From Methanobacteriota archaeon (GTDB taxonomy: Archaea; Thermoplasmatota; Poseidoniia; Poseidoniales; Poseidoniaceae): 32,053 bases of DNA. The position numbers and the translations under genes are program-made. The notes below the pieces were generated by a model. It worked only from the letters and a program-made list of their open reading frames with translations, was not told the DNA's origin and made no database searches. Where the stretch lies: contig PBSP01000094.1 of the NCBI GenBank assembly GCA_002726845.1, positions 1 to 32,053 on the forward strand. Reading direction: 5' to 3'. Numbering within the stretch: the stretch's first letter is position 1; each line of letters starts with the position of its first letter. Shown here piece after piece: positions 9,142 through 18,132 of this stretch.

Positions 9142-10265
9142 TTCGCGTCAGTCTTATCCTTTCCGTACTTTTGCTTGCACCGTTATCGGGTTGTTTGGAC
9201 AGCAGCCAATCCGCCTTGGAAAGTGTTGAATCTCCAGATGACTGTGTCGTGTATACAGGAGATGACGATAACACACTGAAAATTCTCACGTACGACTCGC
9301 TCGCCATCAGCGATGAAGTACTTAGTGAATTTACCAACCAAAGTGGCTACCAAGTAGAGTTGATCCGTGGTGACGATGCAGGTAGTGTGCTTGAGAAAAT
9401 GATGCTGGCAAAGGATGCACCGCAAGCTGACCTCGCCATAGGGCTTGACAATACCTACTTGCAAACCGCTCTTAACAACTGCTTGATTGCACCACACAAT
9501 GCAACGGTTCCTGATTTGAACCCGCTTGCTCTGGTCCCATATGCAGGGGATAGAGCAGTTCCGTTTGACCACGGTTACATTTGCCTAAACGTTGATACAA
9601 GTGCGTTAGAAGAAAACAACCTTTCGATTCCAACGAGTCTTGAGGAGTTGACCGATGAAGCATGGCGTGGTCGTACGGCGTTTCCAAGCCCAACGACATC
9701 CTCGCCTGGACGAGTCTTCATGACTGCTACCATCGATTATTTTGAACAAATGGATTCAATCGATGCAATGCGATGGTGGGAAGACATGGCAGACAACGAT
9801 GCGATCTTCACGACTGGTTGGTCCGAAGCGTATGAAATCCATTACAGCGGAGGCTACGGTGTTTGGGAGGAAGGCCACATTGGCGATGCGTGGTTGACGG
9901 TCTCGTATTGTCACTCGCCTGGAGTTGAAGCCTACTTCGGAGGAAACTCGACCATTTCCAAATCCGTGATAATCGATTATGCATCCTTCCACCAAGTAGA
10001 ATACGCAGCTAAAATCAACGGTGGAGGCGATGCCGCAGCAGTTGATGAATTCATTGAGTTCTTACTGAGTGAAGAAGTCAACGTTGAGATGCCGTTTTAC
10101 AACTACATGTATCCAGTCCTCGAAGGTCAAGATTTACCAGAAACCGATGGATATCGATATCATAGCCCAATACCGTCCACTCCAGCAGAAGTCTCAAACG
10201 AACGAATCGCTGAAGAGATGGACGACTGGTTAGCAGCATGGAGAACGGCAACCGATTACATTTGA
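9138..10265 (+). CDS. thiB: thiamine-type ABC transporter substrate-binding lipoprotein (ThiB/TbpA family)
   Basis: Lipobox LAPLSGC near the N-terminus. LKILTYDSLAISDEVLSEFTNQSGYQVELIRGDDAGSVLEKMMLAKDAPQADLAIGLDNTYL matches the thiamine-binding-protein family pattern. Confidence 0.9.
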   Translation: MIRVSLILSVLLLAPLSGCLDSSQSALESVESPDDCVVYTGDDDNTLKILTYDSLAISDEVLSEFTNQSGYQVELIRGDDAGSVLEKMMLAKDAPQADLAIGLDNTYLQTALNNCLIAPHNATVPDLNPLALVPYAGDRAVPFDHGYICLNVDTSALEENNLSIPTSLEELTDEAWRGRTAFPSPTTSSPGRVFMTATIDYFEQMDSIDAMRWWEDMADNDAIFTTGWSEAYEIHYSGGYGVWEEGHIGDAWLTVSYCHSPGVEAYFGGNSTISKSVIIDYASFHQVEYAAKINGGGDAAAVDEFIEFLLSEEVNVEMPFYNYMYPVLEGQDLPETDGYRYHSPIPSTPAEVSNERIAEEMDDWLAAWRTATDYI

Positions 10266-10274
10266 GTTGACGAC

Positions 10275-12002
10275 ATGAGATCAACCGTTGTTCGAACGGT
10301 TCCCGTCGTTCTCTATCTCTCAATGATTTTGTTGCCGCTTCTTTTTGCTGTCGATCGTTTAATGCTCGTTACAGGCTCAAACCCTGTTGAATCGGTATTC
10401 CAAATCGATGAACACCCCTTCGGCTCTGATGCTGTCAAGTTTACATTTGTTCAAGCATTTTTATCCGCAATTCTCACGTTGCTCATTGGTCTTCCAATCG
10501 CTTGGTGGCTTGGGCGTTACCAATGGAAGCACATCGGTGTTGTACGTGCAGCGTTGACCTTGCCGTTTGTTACTCCGTCGATTGTTGCGGCTATGGGTTT
10601 CCTTGCTTTAATCAAAAATGGGGGCCTCCTCCACTCAATTGGAATCGATTTGCGAACCGAAACGGGGATTATAGGCTCCTTATCATCAACCATCGGCGTT
10701 GAGAACTCAGGCCACATTATTGCCCTCCTTGTTGCACATGCTTGGTTTAATCTTGCACTCGTTATCCGATTTGTTGAACCCAGAATTGCAACACTTCCAC
10801 CTCGATACGAGGATGCTTTTCGTATGCTTCCAGTTGGAAAAACACCCTTCGACCGCCTCGCAAAGTTTTGGTGGCCTATGCTGAAAATACCGATACTTTC
10901 TGCGTTTACCTTCACGTTTCTTTTCTCATTCACTTCCTTTGCTCTCGTCAGGTGGCTTGCTCCTGACATGTGGACGCTGGAAGCCCTCATGGCAACCGTA
11001 GGTGGATCAGCCGGAATCCCAGGATACCGCGTTGAAGTCAGTCGCTTCATCCTTGGCGCAGCCACATTACAAGCAATTGTTCTCATCGCAGCGCTCGGTC
11101 TTACAAGCCGTATGCAACAACGGAATTTCCAAGAAACCGAAATTGTATCGGAAGGGTTCTCTCGCACCATGAACGGTCAACCAGGTCTTTTGCCAAAAAT
11201 TGGCGTCTTTATGGCTACAATCTTTGCACTCGCTCCACTGGTATTCATGGCGCTCTCTTCGGTCCGAATTCGGAATCGTACAACGGATTCTTATCGCTGG
11301 AGCCTCGAAGCATGGGAATATGCCTTTCAAGGAGACTTGTCGTATGTTTCGGTTCCAGAGGCACTTACCAACTCGCTTGTTTACGCGACGGGATGCCTGC
11401 TCATATCATGCACACTCGGTTTCTTCGTCGCACACAGCATCCATACTCTGGAGAAACAAAATCGAAAGAAGCTTGCTCAGACCATCGATGTACTTTCCAT
11501 GCTTCCTCTGGCTTTGTCAGGGGTGATGGTCGGTCTCGGAGTCCTTCTCGGCACCCTCAAGATTTGGCCAGAACTTTTCAACTTCTATGGTTTACCCATA
11601 CTGCCCCATGCAATGCTGACGACACCCTTCGTCATCCGGATTTTACTTCCTGCAATGCGAGAAATCGATCCCGATTACGAAGCGATGGGAATGGTTCTTG
11701 GATTCAATGCAATTCAACGATTTTTCAAGATTAAAATTCCCTTGTTAAAACCACAAATCGTTGTTGCCTCAGCACTTTCTATGGCCTTCTCTCTTGGTGA
11801 ATTCGGCGCCTCATGGGTCCTCTTGCGCAGCGGAGCATGGGACACATTACCCGTCTTGGTTGACCAACTTATGTCTAGACCAAAATACTTCGAATTGGTG
11901 ACACCCATAGCAATGGCAAGCGCCACAGTCCTCATGTGCACAACCTTCCTATTGTTTGTTATCGCTGAACGGTTTCGCACGCACAAAGGAGGGGGTTTCT
12001 GA
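10275..12002 (+). CDS. thiP: thiamine-type ABC transporter permease (two fused permease domains)
   Basis: 575 aa, many TM segments, two binding-protein-dependent permease modules (e.g. YEDAFRMLPVGKTPFDRLAKFWWPMLKIPI and YEAMGMVLGFNAIQRFFKIKIPLLKPQI, plus SLGEFGASWVL). Confidence 0.9.
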   Translation: MRSTVVRTVPVVLYLSMILLPLLFAVDRLMLVTGSNPVESVFQIDEHPFGSDAVKFTFVQAFLSAILTLLIGLPIAWWLGRYQWKHIGVVRAALTLPFVTPSIVAAMGFLALIKNGGLLHSIGIDLRTETGIIGSLSSTIGVENSGHIIALLVAHAWFNLALVIRFVEPRIATLPPRYEDAFRMLPVGKTPFDRLAKFWWPMLKIPILSAFTFTFLFSFTSFALVRWLAPDMWTLEALMATVGGSAGIPGYRVEVSRFILGAATLQAIVLIAALGLTSRMQQRNFQETEIVSEGFSRTMNGQPGLLPKIGVFMATIFALAPLVFMALSSVRIRNRTTDSYRWSLEAWEYAFQGDLSYVSVPEALTNSLVYATGCLLISCTLGFFVAHSIHTLEKQNRKKLAQTIDVLSMLPLALSGVMVGLGVLLGTLKIWPELFNFYGLPILPHAMLTTPFVIRILLPAMREIDPDYEAMGMVLGFNAIQRFFKIKIPLLKPQIVVASALSMAFSLGEFGASWVLLRSGAWDTLPVLVDQLMSRPKYFELVTPIAMASATVLMCTTFLLFVIAERFRTHKGGGF

Positions 12003-12646
12003 TGGGTTTAACGATTCAAGATCTCAATGTTTCCTTCGGTCACGAAAATGTCATTTCCAAGCTCAATCTTGAACTTGACACGAGTGAGATTATAGCGATT
12101 TTAGGCCCGAGTGGTTGTGGAAAAACCACACTGTTGCGCACCATTGCAGGCCTACAGACTCAAAGTTCTGGACGAATTACTCTGAATGGAGAACGTATTG
12201 ATGCCATACCTTGTGAAAGTAGAGGAATTGGAATGTTGTTTCAGCGACCTGTTTTGTTCCCGTTCAAGGACCTACTGGGCAACATTCTCTTTGCCTATCA
12301 AAAAAAGAATCAAAGAGATATGAATGATGTTCGTTCTGTGATACAGGAAATGGGTTTAGAAGGAAAGGAACATCAGGCCATTGAGACTCTTTCGGGCGGT
12401 GAAGCACAACGTGTTGTTCTTGCCCGAGCACTTCTAACAAAACCAAGATTACTTCTTCTCGACGAACCATTGTCTGCACTTGATGTCGATCTTCGACGTA
12501 AGATCGCCAAAGAAATGCGTTCAACATTAAAAACAAGAGGCATTCCGGCGATTCACGTCACGCACGATCCCATTGAGGCAGAAATAATCGGCGATCGCGT
12601 CATCCACTGGACCGATTTACAACCTGGTGGTGACGATGAAGAGTAA
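12002..12646 (+). CDS. thiQ: thiamine-type ABC transporter ATP-binding protein
   Basis: Walker A GPSGCGKTTL, signature LSGGEAQRVVLARALL, Walker B LLLLDEPLSALD. 1-nt TGATG overlap with thiP. Confidence 0.9.
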   Translation: MGLTIQDLNVSFGHENVISKLNLELDTSEIIAILGPSGCGKTTLLRTIAGLQTQSSGRITLNGERIDAIPCESRGIGMLFQRPVLFPFKDLLGNILFAYQKKNQRDMNDVRSVIQEMGLEGKEHQAIETLSGGEAQRVVLARALLTKPRLLLLDEPLSALDVDLRRKIAKEMRSTLKTRGIPAIHVTHDPIEAEIIGDRVIHWTDLQPGGDDEE

Positions 12647-13388
12647 ATTGTTCAACAGCAAACCTTGGAGGCTGTGGAAACCAGCTTGGAACATACGCAA
12701 CAGAAATCTGCTCTTTACATCCTATATTGGCGTTTTTTTCCTATTGTTCATGGGAATCTCATACGGACTCATCAACAGGTTTTCCAGTGAATTAGGTCGG
12801 ACTGCTTTTGATCCTCAATTGTCTTTTGACGATGCGATTCCTTACATCGCAATACTCAATTTAGCATATTTTTCATTCTACTCCTATTATGTCCTCATTC
12901 CATTTTTTGCTAACAATGAAATGCAACAAAAGTGTGCTATCGTTTTTTCTCAACAATTGTTTGTTGCAACGATTCCCGCGTTTTTCATCTTCCTGCTCTT
13001 TCCGGTTGAAGTGGATTTGAGATCTGATGTAGTTGGAGATGATGTTCTTACATATCTCCTCACGCTCATTCACAACGTCGATCAAGCCTACAACGCATGG
13101 CCCAGTTTGCATGTAGCACACAGCCTATGCGTTGTCCTGAGCGTACCGATTATAGTTCAGACAAATCGGGTGTATCTTGCACTACTTTGGTTCGGATGGA
13201 TTTTGCTCACCGTGTCTGCGATGACAACTCAACAACACTACCTCTTCGACGTCATCACCGGTATTGTGTACGGACTTTTTGTTCACAGCCTTTTGATTCG
13301 ACCAGCAATCACAAAGTGTCTAAGGAACGAATTTGATCAGACGTTTGAGGAATTTCATGTCGAGCCGAAATTGCCTGAGGTCAAATAA
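12636..13388 (+). CDS. PAP2-superfamily (phosphatase / IPC-synthase-like) integral membrane protein
   Basis: WPSLHVAHSLCVV and MTTQQHYLFDVITGIVYG match PAP2 catalytic motifs. Several TM helices. Start 12636 (MKSKLF) or 12627; both overlap the end of thiQ. Confidence 0.8.
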   Translation: MKSKLFNSKPWRLWKPAWNIRNRNLLFTSYIGVFFLLFMGISYGLINRFSSELGRTAFDPQLSFDDAIPYIAILNLAYFSFYSYYVLIPFFANNEMQQKCAIVFSQQLFVATIPAFFIFLLFPVEVDLRSDVVGDDVLTYLLTLIHNVDQAYNAWPSLHVAHSLCVVLSVPIIVQTNRVYLALLWFGWILLTVSAMTTQQHYLFDVITGIVYGLFVHSLLIRPAITKCLRNEFDQTFEEFHVEPKLPEVK

Positions 13389-14851
13389 GCGAAAAAGGCG
13401 GATACCGCCTCAGGTTGAGTCAGGTATAACGTTAAACCAATACCTGCCATAATCATCATCCATGAACCGACCATCTTGATCATGCCTGTCATTCGGCGAA
13501 GGAAATTGATCATTACTTGTCGACCAAACCCAACCAAAACGGTAACGAGAATCATCAAGATTAGCAAACCGAGCATTAATCCAGACAATCCAGAGACGGT
13601 TGCAGTTGTTCCAAGCGTACCAAGGAAAATCACGAACGGTAGAACTGCCGCAGCTGTACAGTCAATGGAGGCGGCGGCATAGCCAATTCCGTACAAGTAC
13701 ATGTTTCGACGTGGAGTGAAGGTTTCGTCCATTTCGGTTGTGGACCAGCGGTCGACAAGTTTCTGAACGAAACCAAGGACATGCGAAGTGATACCGAGCA
13801 ACATGATTGAACCCAGAACAATAAGCAACAAAGCGATTGCAATGGCGATGTAATGCACCATTCCTGATTGTGCAAATGCCTCTCCCATTGCGAACGCAAC
13901 AATTCCTATGACGATAAAGAAGGTCCACATCCCCAATCCTGCAAGGATACCAATAACCCAAGAGGAAGGCATTCCATTCTTCAGTTTACCTTCCTTGATG
14001 AGTTCGTCTTCTCTCGCACCGAGATTAAGATAGTAGGAAATGAAACCAGGCAAAACAGGGAATGCGCACGGTGAGAAATATACCAAAATCGAGAGAATCA
14101 TTCCAAGAACAAAGACAGCAACGAACGATGTAGAGGGTTCTTCCCAGGCAATCCGGTCATCCATGGTCAAACTCACATTTCCTGTGAGCGCAAGGTCAAC
14201 TGCTTCATTGAATTCCCCCCATCCTCCAATGGGTGTACCAGTAGCTTGTCGTTCGATGATGTAACCCTCAACATCGATGACCATCACAACTGGGATCTGA
14301 CCAGTTCCTGCAGTGGTGAACAACTGCTTGGGATCGGATGTGGAACCGTCCTCGAGTATTGCTGCTTCCGTTGAACCCAAACCGGTTGGGTAAAGTGGTA
14401 CAGTATATTCACCGGCCGATGTGCCTAGATAACTAAGCGCTTCATCGTACCACGCACCATACGCAATGATGTGAAAGCCAACGCCGTTTTCTTCAGCCGT
14501 TTCTTGCCAACCGGACATTTCGCTCTCAAGATGCTCTTGGACGTAATGACAACTACCACAATCGCGTGCCATAAGATCGAGGATAATGACATCCCCTCGA
14601 AGTTCAGACAGTCGGATCTGGCCGTCTGAATTCGTAATATTCTCCTCAATTCCTGCCCGATTTAAACTGTCGATAACGATATCCGGAATTGGAGCAGGTT
14701 CGGCATCCGACTCGAAAATTTCATCCATGCTATCGAACAAAGACAATCCCGCGAATGCAATAACACCGAAGAGAACAACTGCGACACCAAACGCTTTCCA
14801 CGTCTCAGAGCGCTTGAACACACTCCAATCGGCTTGTTCAAGCATCCCCAT
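13355..14851 (-). CDS. fusion of an N-terminal membrane anchor, a thioredoxin/TlpA-like domain (CGSC) and a C-terminal CcdA/DsbD-type transmembrane domain
   Basis: VIILDLMARDCGSCHYVQEHLES, then VYFSPCAFPVLPGFISYYLNLG and AASIDCTAAAVLPFVIFLG (the paired CcdA cysteines). Confidence 0.85.
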   Translation of the reverse strand: MGMLEQADWSVFKRSETWKAFGVAVVLFGVIAFAGLSLFDSMDEIFESDAEPAPIPDIVIDSLNRAGIEENITNSDGQIRLSELRGDVIILDLMARDCGSCHYVQEHLESEMSGWQETAEENGVGFHIIAYGAWYDEALSYLGTSAGEYTVPLYPTGLGSTEAAILEDGSTSDPKQLFTTAGTGQIPVVMVIDVEGYIIERQATGTPIGGWGEFNEAVDLALTGNVSLTMDDRIAWEEPSTSFVAVFVLGMILSILVYFSPCAFPVLPGFISYYLNLGAREDELIKEGKLKNGMPSSWVIGILAGLGMWTFFIVIGIVAFAMGEAFAQSGMVHYIAIAIALLLIVLGSIMLLGITSHVLGFVQKLVDRWSTTEMDETFTPRRNMYLYGIGYAAASIDCTAAAVLPFVIFLGTLGTTATVSGLSGLMLGLLILMILVTVLVGFGRQVMINFLRRMTGMIKMVGSWMMIMAGIGLTLYLTQPEAVSAFFAYLTSGNFGST

Positions 14852-14894
14852 AGTAGAGCCACTCTTGGGTCACAAATGAAACTAGTGTTGGTGA

Positions 14895-14918
14895 TTATTG
14901 TATAAATTATTTCGATGA
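14895..14918 (-). promoter_or_regulatory. candidate archaeal BRE/TATA promoter for the thioredoxin-CcdA gene
   Basis: Reverse strand TTTCATCGAAATAATTTATACAATAATCACC: CGAAA followed by TAATTTATAC, about 50 nt upstream of the start at 14851. Confidence 0.45.
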
Positions 14919-14998
14919 AACAATGATATCGAATTCAATACCAGAATGGAAGCAGAAAGATGCGAAACAATCGACATCTCAACAAGAGTTCTCTGGCT

Positions 14999-15691
14999 TC
15001 AGTCGCATGTTGAAAGACTCGAGATCTCTTCCAACAACCAGGCGTGAAATCGACGATCTGTAGTCAATTCAGGATGAAAGGTCACAGCACACTTTGAACC
15101 GTCGCGAACCCCAACGATTTCATCGCCGAATCGAGCGATAATCTCACATTTTATGCCTTCAGCATCAAACCGTGGTGCTCGAATGAACACGCCTGGAAAA
15201 AAACCATCACCAGATGGAGAATTTATTCCACCCACGGCCAACGGCGTATGGCCATATGCGTCTGGTTTTCGAGGAACTGCTGTCGACGTCACACCGACTT
15301 GCTGCAACGATACGTCGATTTGGGCTTCAAAGGATTGACGTTGGCGCCCCCAAGCATTGCGTGAAATCTTTGCTTGTATAAACGGGGAGCGGCCTTTGCT
15401 TGGAACTGCGAGCAAGATTGCTCCGGCGCAGGTGCCCAATACTGGTCGGTCTGGATGCGTTTCCATCCAGTCGTAAATTGAATCCAGCAGCCCTTCGTAA
15501 CGCGATGCAATGCGCATTGTTGTGGACTCACCTCCGGGTAAAATCAACCCTTGAATGCTCGAATCGAGATCTTCGGCTTTTCGCAACGGAATCACTTCCA
15601 CATCGAGATTCAAACTCACAGCGGTTGAAAGAACGGCCTCCTCGTGCTCATGGCGAGCACCTTGCAGCATCGCAAGCCCAACCCGCATCAT
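14999..15691 (-). CDS. pdxT: pyridoxal 5'-phosphate synthase glutaminase subunit PdxT
   Basis: VGLAMLQGARHEH, LILPGGESTTMRI, PVLGTCAGAILLA (nucleophile Cys), VTFHPELTTDRRFHAW (catalytic His/Glu). Confidence 0.93.
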   Translation of the reverse strand: MMRVGLAMLQGARHEHEEAVLSTAVSLNLDVEVIPLRKAEDLDSSIQGLILPGGESTTMRIASRYEGLLDSIYDWMETHPDRPVLGTCAGAILLAVPSKGRSPFIQAKISRNAWGRQRQSFEAQIDVSLQQVGVTSTAVPRKPDAYGHTPLAVGGINSPSGDGFFPGVFIRAPRFDAEGIKCEIIARFGDEIVGVRDGSKCAVTFHPELTTDRRFHAWLLEEISSLSTCD

Positions 15692-15799
15692 ACCTGTGGC
15701 TGGAGATACCCGTCTTTAGCACCTAGCATTGATGCAAACGGAGATTTGTCTGGGGCATCCGTGCTTTGATTCAAAAACCTGAAGCGATAGCCTCGACAC

Positions 15800-16984
15800 A
15801 TGGGACACCAGGGTGATTGCTTCCTCGTCCCAGGTCCGGTCCGAATGAGTGAGGCTTGTCTGCAAGCTATGGCTACACCAGCCATTACTGCGCGAGGAAC
15901 AGAATTCCGTGACGTGATGGCCGACCTTAATTCAGGGTTGCGAACAGCATTCAATCTCACGCCGTCTTCTCGTGAGCGTGGTACTGAATCATGGTCTGGT
16001 GAAGATGGCTACAAAGTAATCGCAGTCTCTGGTAGCGGGACAGCTGCAATGGAGATGGTCATTGCCAATCGTTTTCGCCCAAACGATCGAGTGCTTGTAC
16101 CAACCAACGGAAAGTTCGGTGAGCGTGTCGCAGACATCTGCAAACAATACTGTCAAATCAAACACATCGCATACGAGTGGGGGCGCAGTTTCGATTTGAT
16201 GGAATTGGAGGAACAACTCGGACGCGGAACCTTTGAAGCGCTCCTTATTTGTCATAATGAAACAAGTTCAGGAATCACTCAAGATGCTGCAGCACTGGCA
16301 CAAATGTGTCAAGAGTACAACGTAGCATTCATCCTAGACGGGATAACCTCTGTCGGTGGACTTCCAGTGCATCCAGCATTGTGGAACGCAGAAGCTGTGG
16401 TCATGGGTGCTCAAAAATGCACAGCAGGTCCGAGCGGTATCGCCGCAATTGCCATCAACGAACATTTCGTTGAACGCGTGCATACAATACGCCAGCAGGG
16501 TGATTCAAATCCCGTTTACTACCTTGATTTGGTATCTGCAATCAAAAAAGGCGACGATGACCAGACGCCATGGACGCCTGCAATCAACCTTGCAATGGGT
16601 TGGGCGGCATCACTTCGAGAACTCGAAGATGAGGGACTTGAGAACCGATGGAATCGTTGCGCACATCTCGCGAGTGGTGTTCGGGCATTGTTTTCCGACC
16701 TCGGCTTTATGCTCTTAGCTGATGGAGGTCAACAAAGCGATACCGTTACCGCCATCATGTATCCTGAAGGTATCGACGATTCTTGGCGGAACAAACTCAA
16801 ACGAGATTATCAAACTCAAGTAATCGGTGCACAAGACCACCTCAAGGGCAAAATGTTCCGAATTGGAAGCATGGGTACAACCAGCGTTGAGGAAATGATT
16901 GAAGGGTGCAAACGAATGATTGATTGCTTCAGAGAAATGGGGCATGAACTTCCAAACGTTGATGTTGCTTCCTACTTTGCGTGA
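15800..16984 (+). CDS. class V aminotransferase (alanine/serine-glyoxylate aminotransferase-like)
   Basis: FLVPGPVRMSEACLQAMATPAITARGTEF, VSGSGTAAMEMVIANRF, VVMGAQKCTAGPSGIAAIAIN (PLP lysine). Confidence 0.88.
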   Translation: MGHQGDCFLVPGPVRMSEACLQAMATPAITARGTEFRDVMADLNSGLRTAFNLTPSSRERGTESWSGEDGYKVIAVSGSGTAAMEMVIANRFRPNDRVLVPTNGKFGERVADICKQYCQIKHIAYEWGRSFDLMELEEQLGRGTFEALLICHNETSSGITQDAAALAQMCQEYNVAFILDGITSVGGLPVHPALWNAEAVVMGAQKCTAGPSGIAAIAINEHFVERVHTIRQQGDSNPVYYLDLVSAIKKGDDDQTPWTPAINLAMGWAASLRELEDEGLENRWNRCAHLASGVRALFSDLGFMLLADGGQQSDTVTAIMYPEGIDDSWRNKLKRDYQTQVIGAQDHLKGKMFRIGSMGTTSVEEMIEGCKRMIDCFREMGHELPNVDVASYFA

Positions 16985-16987
16985 ATC

Positions 16988-17536
16988 ATGGGCAAAGGAA
17001 TCGTACTCGGGCGTTTTCAACCGTTTCATAACGGTCATGCCTATTTGGTTGAAACTGCACTGGATTTGTTCGATAACGTGACCATTGCGATTGGTTCGGC
17101 TCAGTATGAATGGACTGTTGACAACCCGTTCTCGGTTCAAGAAAGGACCGATATGATCAACTCTTGGTGCACATCGAACGGGCATCAAGAGCGTATTGAA
17201 ATCGTCGGAATTGAGGATCTCAACGACCCTCCGAACTGGGTTGAATACGCTACTAATCATCATGGGGAAGGGACACTCGTCACATCCGACTTGGAAACAA
17301 AACAACTCTATGAGGCGAAGAAGTTCCCAGTCACATGGGTGGATTTACACGAGCGTGAGCAATTCGAAGGCTGGCGTGTTCGTCAAACTTGTATGATGCT
17401 CTCAACCGTTTACGATGATGACGCAACACGGATGGTTCTTGCTCCAACCCTACCGCAAGCCATCATTGAGTGGCTCGTTGAAGCCGATGGCTTGTATCGG
17501 TTTTCACAAATCAACTCCAGCCCACATGCTGGTTGA
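16988..17536 (+). CDS. nadM: nicotinamide-nucleotide adenylyltransferase (archaeal NadM type)
   Basis: GIVLGRFQPFHNGHAYLVETAL and IAIGSAQYEWTVDNPFSVQERTDMI nucleotidyltransferase motifs. Confidence 0.93.
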   Translation: MGKGIVLGRFQPFHNGHAYLVETALDLFDNVTIAIGSAQYEWTVDNPFSVQERTDMINSWCTSNGHQERIEIVGIEDLNDPPNWVEYATNHHGEGTLVTSDLETKQLYEAKKFPVTWVDLHEREQFEGWRVRQTCMMLSTVYDDDATRMVLAPTLPQAIIEWLVEADGLYRFSQINSSPHAG

Positions 17537-18106
17537 TTATTCGGTCGCAACAACAACTCGGGCAGCGCGCAACACACGCTCTTTGTACATGTAACCGGGT
17601 TCAAGTACATCGATGACGATTCCTGCAGGGTATTGCTCCGAGGCTGGAAGTGTCGTAATGGCTTCCATGTGGGAGGGATCAAATTGTTGTCCTTTGGCTT
17701 CTATGGCTTTGATTCCATCAGCCTCAAGTTCTCTCCAAAGTTTGTTTCGCAGCAAACGTAGTCCTTGTGCTACAGGTGATTCATCGTCTTCATCGACTTG
17801 ATCAAGCGCTCGGTCAACATCGTTGAGAATCGGTATCATACGACGTGCAAGTCCTATTCCACCGTATTGAATGAGAGAAGACTTTTCGGCCATCAAACGC
17901 TTGCGAACGTTTTGTATTTCAGCATCCTTGTAAGCGATTTCCTTTTCAGCGGTTTCTGCTCTCTGAAGTGCCTCTTCAAGGGGGTCGGCCGGCTCTACAT
18001 GATCCGACAAATCCATCTGTTCACCGACCTCTTCAAACGAGGGGTTTTCGTCATCGTAGGCATCAGGTGTTTCATCCGAAGGAAGGTCTTCGTTTTCCTC
18101 TGCCAT
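17537..18106 (-). CDS. grpE: GrpE, nucleotide-exchange factor for DnaK
   Basis: NVRKRLMAEKSSLIQYGGIGLARRMIPILNDVDRAL, QFDPSHMEAITTLPASEQYPAGIVIDVLEPGYMYKERVLRAARVVVA. ATG at 18106 preferred over the TTG at 18136. Confidence 0.93.
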   Translation of the reverse strand: MAEENEDLPSDETPDAYDDENPSFEEVGEQMDLSDHVEPADPLEEALQRAETAEKEIAYKDAEIQNVRKRLMAEKSSLIQYGGIGLARRMIPILNDVDRALDQVDEDDESPVAQGLRLLRNKLWRELEADGIKAIEAKGQQFDPSHMEAITTLPASEQYPAGIVIDVLEPGYMYKERVLRAARVVVATE

Positions 18107-18132
18107 GATTCCACCGATACTGATGTGGTCTT

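Noticed and set aside
10517-11170. 217-aa reverse ORF inside thiP
   Set aside because: Fully antisense to the permease gene, Arg/Ser/Pro-rich, no domain; shadow ORF.
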